Assembly (NCBI RefSeq): GCF_024756235.1
Contig: NZ_JANUGY010000001.1
Span: 744,001 to 808,000, forward strand
Direction of reading: 5' to 3'
DNA from: Massilia kyonggiensis
GTDB taxonomy: Bacteria; Pseudomonadota; Gammaproteobacteria; Burkholderiales; Burkholderiaceae_D
Length of the DNA stretch: 64,000 nucleotides
In this document: in pieces, positions 55,102-63,304 of the stretch
Position numbering within the stretch: the first letter of the stretch is position 1
Layout: every line of letters begins with the position of its first letter
Translations under genes and position numbers: made by a program
Notes under the pieces: model-generated
The model's database searches: none
Seen by the model: only the letters and a program-made list of their open reading frames with translations
What the model was told of the DNA's origin: nothing

Positions 55102-55923
55102 GTGCAAAACCAAACGTCTCCACTCATCCTCACGTTCGGGCCCGCCGACCCGGTCGGGGCACTGGGCATCCAGTCCGACGTGACCGTCTTCGCCATGCAT
55201 GGCTGCCACGCCCTCTCGGTCGTGACGGGACTGCTCGTGGCCGACTCCGCGCGTGTCGACGACATCCAGCCGACCGACCACACGCTCGTCGTGGAACAGG
55301 CGCGCATGCTGCTGGAGGACATGCCGGTGGCCGCCATCAAGGTCGGCACGCTGGCCAGCCTGGAGCAGATCGCGGCGGTGGCGGAGATCGTGTCCGACTA
55401 TGCCGACGTGCCGCTCGTGCTCGATCCGTTCACGTCGTCGCTGCCCGATTGCGGCCCGCGCGACGACGACATGCTGACCCTCATTCATCAACTGCTCGTG
55501 CCGCAGGCCAGCGTGTTCATGCTGTCGCAGCCGGAACTGGCGCGGCTGGCCGACTGCTGGCGCGACCCGGGCAGCATCGCCACCGTCGCCGAGGACGCGG
55601 CGGAGCTGACGGGCCTCGGCTGCGGCCACGTGCTCGTGACGGGCGTCGGCGGCGGCGACGGCAGCCGCTGCAACGAATTGTACGAACCGGATGGCCTGGC
55701 CGCCGCCCTGCCCTGGGCCCAACTCCTGCCCGGCCCGTTCGTCGGCGCCGGCAACACGCTGTCGGCCGCGCTGGCGGCGCGGATGGCGCGCGGCGCCGGT
55801 GCGGCGGACGCCCTGCCCGGCGCCCAGGACTACCTCACCGGCACCCTTGCCAAAGCCTGCCGCTTCGGCATGGGCCGGCTGATTCCGAACAAGATCTTCC
55901 GCGCTCCCGGCGCGGCCTGCTAA
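55102..55923 (+). CDS. ThiD-like hydroxymethylpyrimidine kinase, atypical
   Basis: A 273-residue ribokinase-fold protein of the ThiD type (HMP/HMP-P kinase for thiamine). The N-terminal motif is LTFGPADPVGALGIQSDVTVFA, where ThiD usually has AGSDSSGGAGIQADLK. The end motif is FVGAGNTLSAALAAR, where ThiD usually has GTGCTLSAA. Thus the residue at the catalytic Cys/Asp position is Asn, and the substrate-binding Gly-rich loop is altered. Activity is doubtful, or its substrate differs. The start is GTG at 55102. It lies between divergent rubA and hemL, an order conserved in Burkholderiales; no TPP riboswitch is seen. Confidence 0.85.
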   Translation: MQNQTSPLILTFGPADPVGALGIQSDVTVFAMHGCHALSVVTGLLVADSARVDDIQPTDHTLVVEQARMLLEDMPVAAIKVGTLASLEQIAAVAEIVSDYADVPLVLDPFTSSLPDCGPRDDDMLTLIHQLLVPQASVFMLSQPELARLADCWRDPGSIATVAEDAAELTGLGCGHVLVTGVGGGDGSRCNELYEPDGLAAALPWAQLLPGPFVGAGNTLSAALAARMARGAGAADALPGAQDYLTGTLAKACRFGMGRLIPNKIFRAPGAAC

Positions 55924-55962
55924 CCCCGCCGGCGCCTGCGCCCGGGATTCATCCAGACAACC

Positions 55963-57264
55963 ATGACCGCTACGTCCGACACCACTTCCAAGAATGACAT
56001 CCTGTTCGCCCGCGCCCAGCAGACCACGCCGGGCGGCGTGAATTCGCCCGTGCGCGCCTTCCGCTCCGTCGGCGGCACGCCGCGCTTCATCACCCGGGCC
56101 GAGGGACCGTATTTCTGGGACGCGGACGGCAAGCGCTACATCGACTACATCGGTTCCTGGGGCCCGGCCATCGTCGGCCACGCCCATCCGCAAGTGATCA
56201 AGGCCGTGCAGGATGCGGCCGCGCGCGGCCTGTCGTTCGGCGCGCCGACCGAGGGCGAGATCGAGATCGCCGAGGAAATCTGCCGCCTCGTGCCGTCGAT
56301 CGAACAGGTGCGCCTCGTCTCGTCCGGCACGGAAGCGACGATGAGCGCGCTGCGCCTGGCACGCGGCGCCACGGGCCGCGACAAGATCGTCAAGTTCGAA
56401 GGCTGCTACCACGGCCACGCCGATTCCCTGTTGGTAAAAGCCGGTTCGGGGCTGCTCACGTTCGGCAACCCGACGTCGGCCGGCGTGCCGGAAGATTTCG
56501 TCAAGCACACCATCGTCCTCGACTACAACAACATCCCGCAGCTGGAAGACGCGTTCCAGTCGATGGGCGACACCATCGCCTGCGTGATCGTGGAAGCCGT
56601 GGCCGGCAACATGAACCTGATCCGCGCGACGCCGGAATTCCTGCACCGCATGCGCGAACTGTGCACGGAGTACGGCACCGTCCTGATCTTCGATGAAGTG
56701 ATGTCGGGCTTCCGCGTCGGCATCGGCGGCGCGCAGGCGCTGTACGGCATCACGCCGGACCTGACGGCGCTCGGCAAGGTCATCGGCGGCGGCATGCCGG
56801 TCGCCGCGTTCGGCGGCCGCGCCGACCTGATGCAGAAAATGGCGCCGATCGGCCCCGTCTACCAGGCCGGTACGCTGTCCGGCAACCCGGTCGCCGTCGC
56901 CGCCGGCATGACGACCTTGAAGCTGATCCAGCAGCCGGGCTTCTACGAGCACCTGACGGCACAGACGAAGAAGCTGATCGACGGCCTGACCGCCGCCGCG
57001 AAAGACGCGGGCGTGGCCTTCTGCGCGGATGCGGTCGGCGGCATGTTCGGCATGTATTTCGCCGACACGGTCCCGTCCAGCTACAGCCAGATGATGGCCG
57101 GCGACAAGGAGCGCTTCAACCGCTTCTTCCACGGCATGCTGGACGAAGGCGTGTACTTCGCCCCGGCCATGTTCGAAGCAGGCTTCGTCTCGGCCACCCA
57201 CGACGACGCCGTGATCGCGGAGACGGTCGAGGCGGCGCGCCGCGTGTTTGCCCGCCTGGCGTGA
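55963..57264 (+). CDS. hemL: Glutamate-1-semialdehyde 2,1-aminomutase
   Basis: A 433-residue PLP enzyme making 5-aminolevulinate in the C5 heme pathway. Class III aminotransferase signatures: [58 protein letters not shown] and [19 protein letters not shown] with the PLP Lys. The length is normal. It is downstream of the thiD-like gene in the same orientation and 16 bp upstream of the NRAMP-type gene. Confidence 0.98.
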   Translation: MTATSDTTSKNDILFARAQQTTPGGVNSPVRAFRSVGGTPRFITRAEGPYFWDADGKRYIDYIGSWGPAIVGHAHPQVIKAVQDAAARGLSFGAPTEGEIEIAEEICRLVPSIEQVRLVSSGTEATMSALRLARGATGRDKIVKFEGCYHGHADSLLVKAGSGLLTFGNPTSAGVPEDFVKHTIVLDYNNIPQLEDAFQSMGDTIACVIVEAVAGNMNLIRATPEFLHRMRELCTEYGTVLIFDEVMSGFRVGIGGAQALYGITPDLTALGKVIGGGMPVAAFGGRADLMQKMAPIGPVYQAGTLSGNPVAVAAGMTTLKLIQQPGFYEHLTAQTKKLIDGLTAAAKDAGVAFCADAVGGMFGMYFADTVPSSYSQMMAGDKERFNRFFHGMLDEGVYFAPAMFEAGFVSATHDDAVIAETVEAARRVFARLA

Positions 57265-57280
57265 TCGCGCCAGGCACGAC

Positions 57281-58558
57281 ATGCCGCTGAAGCTGTTCCG
57301 CCGCCTCACCGACAATGCCACGCTGAAATCGCTCGGCCCGGGCCTGATCACGGGCGCGGCCGACGACGACCCGTCCGGCATCGCGACGTATTCGCAGGCC
57401 GGCGCGCAATTCGGCTTCAACACGCTGTGGACGCTCGTGCTGACCTACCCGTTCATGGTCGGCATCCAGCTCGTGTCGGCACGCATCGGCCGTGTGACGG
57501 GACGCGGGCTCGCGGCCAACATCCGCCGTGCCTATTCGCCGTGGCTGCTGTACGCCATCGTCGCGCTGCTGCTCGTCGCCAACGTGATCAACATCGCGGC
57601 CGACATCGCCGCGATGGGCGAGGCGCTGCGCCTCGTGACGGGCACCGGCTCCAGCCACCTGTACGCGCTCGGCTTCGGCCTGCTGTGCCTCGCGCTGCAG
57701 GTCTTTTTGCCGTACGCCACCTACGTGCGCTACCTGAAATGGCTCACACTCGGCCTGCTGGCCTATGTCGCGACGGCGTTCGCCGTGCACATGCCGTGGA
57801 CGGAAGTCTTTGCGCGCACCGTGTGGCCCCATTTCGCGTTCACGAAGGATTCCGTCGCGCTGATCGTCGCCGTGTTCGGCACGACGATCAGCCCCTACCT
57901 CTTCTTCTGGCAGGCGTCGCAGGAAGTCGAAGAAATCCGCAACGACCACCACACGCGCGCACTGCGCACGCGCCCGCGCGACGCCGCCGCGCAGCTGAAG
58001 CGCATCAAGTCGGACACGCTGATCGGCATGGGCTTTTCCAACCTCGTCGCCTTCTTCATCATGCTGACGACGGCCGTGACGCTGGGCGCGCACGGCATCA
58101 CGGACATCCAGTCGTCCGCGCAGGCGGCCGAGGCGCTGCGGCCGGTGGCGGGCGAGTTCGCGTTCCTCGCGTTCGCGCTGGGCATCATCGGCACGGGCAT
58201 GCTGGCGGTGCCCGTGCTGGCCGGGTCGGCCGCATATGCCGTCACCGAGAGCTTCCGCTGGCGCAACGGCATGGACCTGAAGGTCGTCGAGGCGCGCGAG
58301 TTCTACGGCATCATCGCACTGGCCACGCTGGGCGGCGTCGCGCTCGACTTCGCGCCGGTCGACCCGATCGCGGCGCTGGTGCTGTCCGCGCAGATCAATG
58401 GCGTCATCGCCGTGCCGATCATGGCCGTCATGATGCTGCTCGCGCATAACCGCAAGATCATGGGCGGGTACACCCTGTCGACGCGGCATACCGTCATCGG
58501 CTGGATCGGCGTGGCGGTGATGCTGGTGGCCGTCGTCGCCATGTTTGCAACGATGTGA
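57281..58558 (+). CDS. NRAMP-related divalent metal transporter
   Basis: A 425-residue membrane protein with about 10-11 helices and the NRAMP fold. In canonical NRAMP, helix 1 has DPGN and helix 6 MPH. Here helix 1 has GAADDDPSGIATYSQAG, and the equivalent of helix 6 reads FGTTISPYLFFWQASQEVEE, with no Met. This is a widespread NRAMP-related subgroup in proteobacteria; the lost Met and changed DPGN suggest a harder ion such as Mg2+ or Mn2+, as in NRMT proteins. That is inference. Start MPLKLFRR (ATG 57281) lies 16 bp after hemL. Confidence 0.85.
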   Translation: MPLKLFRRLTDNATLKSLGPGLITGAADDDPSGIATYSQAGAQFGFNTLWTLVLTYPFMVGIQLVSARIGRVTGRGLAANIRRAYSPWLLYAIVALLLVANVINIAADIAAMGEALRLVTGTGSSHLYALGFGLLCLALQVFLPYATYVRYLKWLTLGLLAYVATAFAVHMPWTEVFARTVWPHFAFTKDSVALIVAVFGTTISPYLFFWQASQEVEEIRNDHHTRALRTRPRDAAAQLKRIKSDTLIGMGFSNLVAFFIMLTTAVTLGAHGITDIQSSAQAAEALRPVAGEFAFLAFALGIIGTGMLAVPVLAGSAAYAVTESFRWRNGMDLKVVEAREFYGIIALATLGGVALDFAPVDPIAALVLSAQINGVIAVPIMAVMMLLAHNRKIMGGYTLSTRHTVIGWIGVAVMLVAVVAMFATM

Positions 58559-58651
58559 CCGGTCGATCGTCCCCCACGCGTGGGGCTGCACCGGCGCGGC
58601 GGGGCGCTTTACGATGCGCTCCTCATCGTACATACCGTCAGGAGCCGCACC

Positions 58652-59065
58652 ATGCAAACCACGACCGTCAATCCGCTGCCGCAACCGCAGTTCTCCCGTG
58701 CCGGCATCATCTGGATCAAGCTGGCCGTCCTCTACCTCATCTTCGGCATCTCGCTGGGCATCGCCATGGGTGCCAGCCAGAATTTCACGTTGCGCCCCGT
58801 GCACGCCCACGTCAACCTGCTGGGCTGGACGACGATGGCGCTCGCCGGCCTGATCTACAGCGTATTCCCCAAGGCGGGCGAAAGCCGTCTCGCGCGCCTG
58901 CACTTCTGGCTGATGAACCTGGCACTGCCCGTGATGATGGGCGCGCTCACCATGCTGCTGCTGGGTCAGATGGCCTTCGCGCCTGCCTTGGTGATCGCGG
59001 AAATCGTCGCCTCGCTGGCGATCCTCGCGTTCGCCGCGAATCTGTTCCTGAATTTGAAGCAATAA
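58652..59065 (+). CDS. Small heme-copper-oxidase subunit I-like membrane protein
   Basis: A 137-residue protein with four membrane helices (about residues 17-40, 50-70, 85-105, 110-132). The RPVHAHVNLLGWTTMALAGLIYSVFP segment has two His and the Trp/Gly pattern of cytochrome c oxidase/nitric oxide reductase subunit I, but the protein is only a quarter of that length. Proteins like this are usually annotated 'cytochrome-c oxidase' without experimental support. They may bind heme. The CAGGAG site supports the ATG at 58652. Confidence 0.65.
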   Translation: MQTTTVNPLPQPQFSRAGIIWIKLAVLYLIFGISLGIAMGASQNFTLRPVHAHVNLLGWTTMALAGLIYSVFPKAGESRLARLHFWLMNLALPVMMGALTMLLLGQMAFAPALVIAEIVASLAILAFAANLFLNLKQ

Positions 59066-59120
59066 CGCCATCCTCTCCGGTTATACTTGCCGGATAATAA
59101 AACCGGAGAGAGGCGACGAC

Positions 59121-59714
59121 ATGGCTGTGCGTATCATCCGCTGTTCCTGCGCTGTGCTGATCGCGGCAGGCGCGATCTTCGCCGCGGCCGGCCCTGCCGG
59201 CGCCGCAACGACCAAATCAGGAACCAGCATGGACAAGAAAACCGTATCGCTCGACACCATCCGCCGCCAGGAGCAGGCGCTGCAGTTCACGTCGTTCGAC
59301 AACGACGCGGCGCTCGCGATCGGCAACAAGATCGTCGAGCAGGCGAAAGCGGACAAGGTCGCCGTCACGATCGACATCACGATCAACCGCAATCCGCTGT
59401 TCTTCTACGCGATGGCCGGCACGAGCCCGAACAACGTCGACTGGATCCGCCGCAAGAGCAACCTCGTGAACCGCACGGGCCACGCGTCGTTCTACGTGCA
59501 CACGGAAGCCGTCAACGCGGGCCGCGACTTCGACAATCTGCCCACGTTCGATTCGAAGGATTATGCCGCGCACGGCGGCTCCTTCCCCATCGTCGTCAAG
59601 GGCACCGGGCAGGTCGGCACGATCACCGTGTCCGGCCTCGCGGGCGTGGACGACCATGCGATGGTCGTGCGCGCGCTCAAGTGGTACCTGAAGGCGGACG
59701 ACGTCGCGCTGTAA
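59121..59714 (+). CDS. Exported UPF0303/HbpS-like (DUF336) protein
   Basis: A 197-residue protein. Residues about 38-195 match the UPF0303/GlcG-HbpS family: LDTIRRQEQALQFTSF and then DITINRNPLFFYAMAGTSPNNVDWIRRKSNLVN. The fold binds heme in HbpS of Streptomyces. Unlike most UPF0303 proteins it begins with a signal peptide (VLIAAGAIFAAAGPAGAATT, cleavage near residue 31), so it is predicted to act outside the cytoplasm. It is adjacent to and convergent with siderophore uptake genes, which suggests a role with iron or heme. Confidence 0.75.
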   Translation: MAVRIIRCSCAVLIAAGAIFAAAGPAGAATTKSGTSMDKKTVSLDTIRRQEQALQFTSFDNDAALAIGNKIVEQAKADKVAVTIDITINRNPLFFYAMAGTSPNNVDWIRRKSNLVNRTGHASFYVHTEAVNAGRDFDNLPTFDSKDYAAHGGSFPIVVKGTGQVGTITVSGLAGVDDHAMVVRALKWYLKADDVAL

Positions 59715-59717
59715 ATC

Positions 59718-60950
59718 CTACATCTCGACCGGCACGGCCTTCACGCGGCGCGCGCTCACGACGCGCGACGCCCGCTTGCGCCACCAGATGATCACGCCGG
59801 TCACGCTCAGCATGGCGACGACGAGTCCCATGCACGAGATCAGGATCCGCCCCGGCAGACCGAGGATGCGACCCGAATGCAGCGGGAACTGGGCTTGCAC
59901 GAAGATATCGGCGGCCGTCCCGTTCCACGGCCGGCGGTCGCCCAGCAGGCGGCCGTCAAGGCCGTCGTAGTACAGCAGCGCGGGGCCGACGCCGCCCGTG
60001 CCGTGGTCGTCGCCCGGCGCGAACATGCTCACCATGTAGATGCCGTACTCCTGCGAATAATAGAGACTGCCGACGGGCGCAGTCCAGCCGCGCCGGCGCG
60101 CTTCCGTGCCGGCGCGGGCGACGACGTCGCCGTACGCGACGCGCGGCTCGACCGGATGCTGCAGGTCGGCCGGCACGCGGGTGTCGAACGGCGACGGCGT
60201 GACCCGCGTGAACGTCTGCATCACGGGATAGAACACTTCGCGGTACAGGTTCAGCGAGAACGCCGTGAAGGCGAGCACGAACAGCACGATCCACGTCCAC
60301 AGGCTGAACGCGCGGTGGAGGTCGAAATTCAGCTTCGCGCTGCCGCCGCGCCAGCGCACCATCCACGCCGGGCGCCAGCGCTGCCACCACGACTTGCCGG
60401 CGCTGGCGGTTTGGCGCCGCACCGGCAACGTCAGATAAAGGCCGACGAAGCAGTCGAGCGTCCACACCACCGCGATGGCGCCCATCAGCCAGATGCCCCA
60501 GCGGTCCGGCAGATGCAGCGAATAGTGCAGCCGGTACAGGAAGGACACGAAGGTCTCGCGGCTGACCGGCCACACGGCGCCCCACTCGCGCCGGCCCAGT
60601 TCCGCGCCGCTGACGGGGTCGACGAAGACCTGGTTGAAGCCGGGCTCCGACAGCGCGCCCGTGGCGGGATCGACGCGCGGCGACACGCCCAGCGCCAGCG
60701 ACTTCCCGCCTTGGGCGTGCAGCGGCACGTACGACACGCGCACGTCCGGATGGCGCGCCTCGACCTGCCGCGCCAGCGCCAGCGCGTCCTGCGGGGTGCC
60801 GGGCGTGTGCGCTTCCATCAGGTGCGGGTTGAGCAGGTCGTCCAGCTCGTGGTCCCACGAGATCACGGCACCCGTGATCCCGCTGATGAACAGGAATGCC
60901 GCCGTCAGCAGGCCGCACCAGCGGTGGATGAGGGTCCAGGTCGCGCGCAT
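59718..60950 (-). CDS. PepSY-associated membrane protein (iron-uptake reductase type)
   Basis: A 410-residue membrane protein of the PepSY_TM family. Helices are at about residues 10-30 (CGLLTAAFLFISGITGAVIS), 140-165, 185-210 and near the C-terminus (ILISCMGLVVAMLSVTGVIIWW). His residues near helices include IHRWCG, LHYSLHLPDR and DLHRAFSLW. Such proteins commonly sit next to TonB siderophore receptors and are thought to reduce or handle iron-siderophores in the periplasm. It starts 2 bp after the receptor stop, so it is the second gene of a Fur-regulated operon. Confidence 0.9.
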   Translation of the reverse strand: MRATWTLIHRWCGLLTAAFLFISGITGAVISWDHELDDLLNPHLMEAHTPGTPQDALALARQVEARHPDVRVSYVPLHAQGGKSLALGVSPRVDPATGALSEPGFNQVFVDPVSGAELGRREWGAVWPVSRETFVSFLYRLHYSLHLPDRWGIWLMGAIAVVWTLDCFVGLYLTLPVRRQTASAGKSWWQRWRPAWMVRWRGGSAKLNFDLHRAFSLWTWIVLFVLAFTAFSLNLYREVFYPVMQTFTRVTPSPFDTRVPADLQHPVEPRVAYGDVVARAGTEARRRGWTAPVGSLYYSQEYGIYMVSMFAPGDDHGTGGVGPALLYYDGLDGRLLGDRRPWNGTAADIFVQAQFPLHSGRILGLPGRILISCMGLVVAMLSVTGVIIWWRKRASRVVSARRVKAVPVEM

Positions 60951-60952
60951 GG

Positions 60953-63166
60953 TCAGAACGCGTACTTCAGCGTCAGGGTCGCGCTGCGCGGGGCCGCGTA
61001 CGTGATCGCCCCGTACGCGGAGAACATGCCGAAGTGCTTGCGGTCGAATGCATTGTTGACGTTCAACTGGGCCGACAGCTGCCGCGTGATCTCGTAGCGC
61101 GCCATCAGGTTGACGACACTGAACGGCGACTGCTCGATCAGGCCATTCGTGCCGGCCGGCGCATTCGGATCGACCGTGTACGTGCGGCCTTCCCAGTTCA
61201 CGCCGCCGCCGACGCTCAACGCACTCCACGCATCCGGCAGGCGGTACGTCGTGAAGACGCGGAACAGGCGGCGCGGATAGACGCTGTTGACGTCTGCACC
61301 GGCCGCATCCTTCGCGCGGTACTGCGTGTAGCCGGCCGTCACGTTCCAGCCTTTCGCCAGCTCGCCGGACGCATCGAATTCGATGCCCTCGCTCGTCGCG
61401 CCCGCGGCCGCACGGTAATACGTCTCCGGGGCCAGCGGGCCGCTGCCGTCGCGGTCGACGAGGCCCGCTTCCTGGCCCAGGTTGTTCTGCTTCGCACGGA
61501 ACACGGAGAACGAACCGTTCAGGCGGCCGTCGAGGAATTCCGCTTTCACGCCCGCCTCGTAGCTCTTGCCGACGATCGGGTCGAGCATGTTGCCGTTGAT
61601 ATCCTTGAGGTTCTGCGGCTGGAAGATGTCCGTGTAGCTCGCGTACACCGAATACGTCCTGTCGATGTCGTAGACGAGGCCCGCGTACGGCGTCACTTCG
61701 CGGTCGTGTTTGATGTCGTACGCGGCCGTGTACAGGCCATGGCCCGTCTTCTCGTAGTCGGTCACGCGGGCGCCCACGATCAGGGTGAGCGGATCGGCGA
61801 GCGAGAAGCGCGCGACGCCGTACAGCGCGTCCTGCTTCGTCTCGCTGCTTTCATAGAACGCCGGCGCGCCCCAAGTGGGCTGCGGATACGCCGTCCCCGT
61901 CCACGCATTGAAGTCGCCGACGGCCGGCACGCCGGTGCCCGTGCCGAAATCGGCCGCGCGGCTGTTGGAGACGAAGGTCTGCTTCTGGTGCAGCACGCCG
62001 AACGCCGCTTCGTGCGTGCGGCCGGCGAGCTCGAACGGACCGCTCGCATGCAGGCCGGCGTTGTCCTGCTTCGTGCGCGTCGTGTACGAGCCGGCGAAGG
62101 CGGAGAGACCCTCGCCCGTCGCGCGGTCCGGCACGCCCGACAGGTACAGCAGGTAGGAATCGGAACGGCGGTCGCCGCGGCTGGCCGTGGCCTTGACCTT
62201 CCAGCCGTTGGCGAAGCCGTGTTCCAGGTTGACGAAGGCGCTGTTGTACGAGGTCGGCCAGCGGGTCCAGTCCGCGGCCGACGTCTTCGATACGTTCCAG
62301 TCCGTTTTCGACCCATCCGTATACCAGTACGGCAGGCCTCCCCACATCGGGCCGTTCGCCTGCGTCTCCTGGCGGCTGATGCCGACCTGCAGCAGGGTCG
62401 TCGGCGTGAGGTCCGCGTCGATCGTCGCGTACGCGGTCTTTGTCCGGTTATGCAGCAGCGACACCCAGCTGTCCCCGTCCGTGTACTCGCCGACGAAGCG
62501 GGCGCGCACGCTGCCGTCGTGCGTCAGCGGCGTCGTCACGTCGCCCAGCAGGCGGCGCTGGTTCCAGCGGCCGATGCCCGCTTCCACCGTGCCCGTCAGG
62601 GTCTTCGCGGTCGCATGTTTCCGCACGAGGTTGATGGCGGCGGACGGGTTGCCGGCGCCCGTCATCAGCCCGGTCGCGCCGCGCACGACGTCGACGCGGT
62701 CGTACAGCGCCAGGCTGCCCAGCACCTCGCCCGCGCTCCACGACTGTTCCCACGTCGTGGGCACGCCGTCGATCTGCAGGTTGTCGATGTCGAACCCGCG
62801 CGCGGTGAAACCGGCGCGGCTCGTCTCGTACTGGTTCACGGACACGCCCGTCACATTGTTGACGAGGTCCGTCACGGTGAGCAGGCCCTGGTCCTCGATG
62901 CGCTGCTGCGTCACCACCGTGACGGATTGCGGCGTCTCGCGCAGCGACAGGGTCAGCGGCACGGCCGTCCGGTCCTTGCCCGTCGTGTACGAGCCCGTGC
63001 CCTCGGTCGTCTCGCCGAGCCGCGTGGCGCTGATCTGCACTTGCTGGATCGGCGCATCGGCTGGGTCATCGTCGGCGGCCTGCGCCAGCATCGGCAAGGC
63101 GAGCGCGACGGCGGCCGCGAGGCGGTTGGGTGGAAGACGCCGGGCGGCGCGCGCATGCATGACCAT
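60953..63166 (-). CDS. TonB-dependent siderophore receptor (FhuE/FpvA-like)
   Basis: A 737-residue outer-membrane receptor. A signal peptide (about residues 1-30, ending AQA) precedes a plug domain (PQSVTVVTQQRIEDQGL, GFTARGFDIDNLQIDGVP, VRGATGLMTGAGNPSAAINLVRK). A 22-strand barrel runs to the typical C-terminal aromatic (SATLTLKYAF). The plug is of the FhuE/FpvA ferric-hydroxamate class; the siderophore is not readable. A GGAG site precedes the ATG. A Fur box lies 38 bp upstream. It is cotranscribed with the PepSY protein. Confidence 0.93.
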   Translation of the reverse strand: MVMHARAARRLPPNRLAAAVALALPMLAQAADDDPADAPIQQVQISATRLGETTEGTGSYTTGKDRTAVPLTLSLRETPQSVTVVTQQRIEDQGLLTVTDLVNNVTGVSVNQYETSRAGFTARGFDIDNLQIDGVPTTWEQSWSAGEVLGSLALYDRVDVVRGATGLMTGAGNPSAAINLVRKHATAKTLTGTVEAGIGRWNQRRLLGDVTTPLTHDGSVRARFVGEYTDGDSWVSLLHNRTKTAYATIDADLTPTTLLQVGISRQETQANGPMWGGLPYWYTDGSKTDWNVSKTSAADWTRWPTSYNSAFVNLEHGFANGWKVKATASRGDRRSDSYLLYLSGVPDRATGEGLSAFAGSYTTRTKQDNAGLHASGPFELAGRTHEAAFGVLHQKQTFVSNSRAADFGTGTGVPAVGDFNAWTGTAYPQPTWGAPAFYESSETKQDALYGVARFSLADPLTLIVGARVTDYEKTGHGLYTAAYDIKHDREVTPYAGLVYDIDRTYSVYASYTDIFQPQNLKDINGNMLDPIVGKSYEAGVKAEFLDGRLNGSFSVFRAKQNNLGQEAGLVDRDGSGPLAPETYYRAAAGATSEGIEFDASGELAKGWNVTAGYTQYRAKDAAGADVNSVYPRRLFRVFTTYRLPDAWSALSVGGGVNWEGRTYTVDPNAPAGTNGLIEQSPFSVVNLMARYEITRQLSAQLNVNNAFDRKHFGMFSAYGAITYAAPRSATLTLKYAF

Positions 63167-63204
63167 CGAATCACTCCGTTCTGGATCAAATATTGAACGC
63201 GAAT

Positions 63205-63223
63205 GATAATGATTCTCATTTAT
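63205..63223. promoter_or_regulatory. Fur box upstream of the siderophore receptor
   Basis: GATAATGATTCTCATTTAT matches the 19-bp Fur consensus GATAATGATAATCATTATC at 14 positions. It lies 38 bp upstream of the receptor start, so the operon is predicted to be iron-repressed. Confidence 0.8.
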
Positions 63224-63304
63224 ATAGTCAACGACAATGAGGCGCAGGCGTGCCCGCGCGGCCGGCCGGGCCGGCGCACGGGCATTACGGGAGCAGGTAG
63301 GAGA

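Noticed and set aside
54855..55349. A 164-codon reading frame for the rubredoxin gene.
   Set aside because: The extra N-terminal part lies antisense to the thiD-like gene. The GTG at 55040 with a GAGGAA site gives a standard 61-residue rubredoxin.
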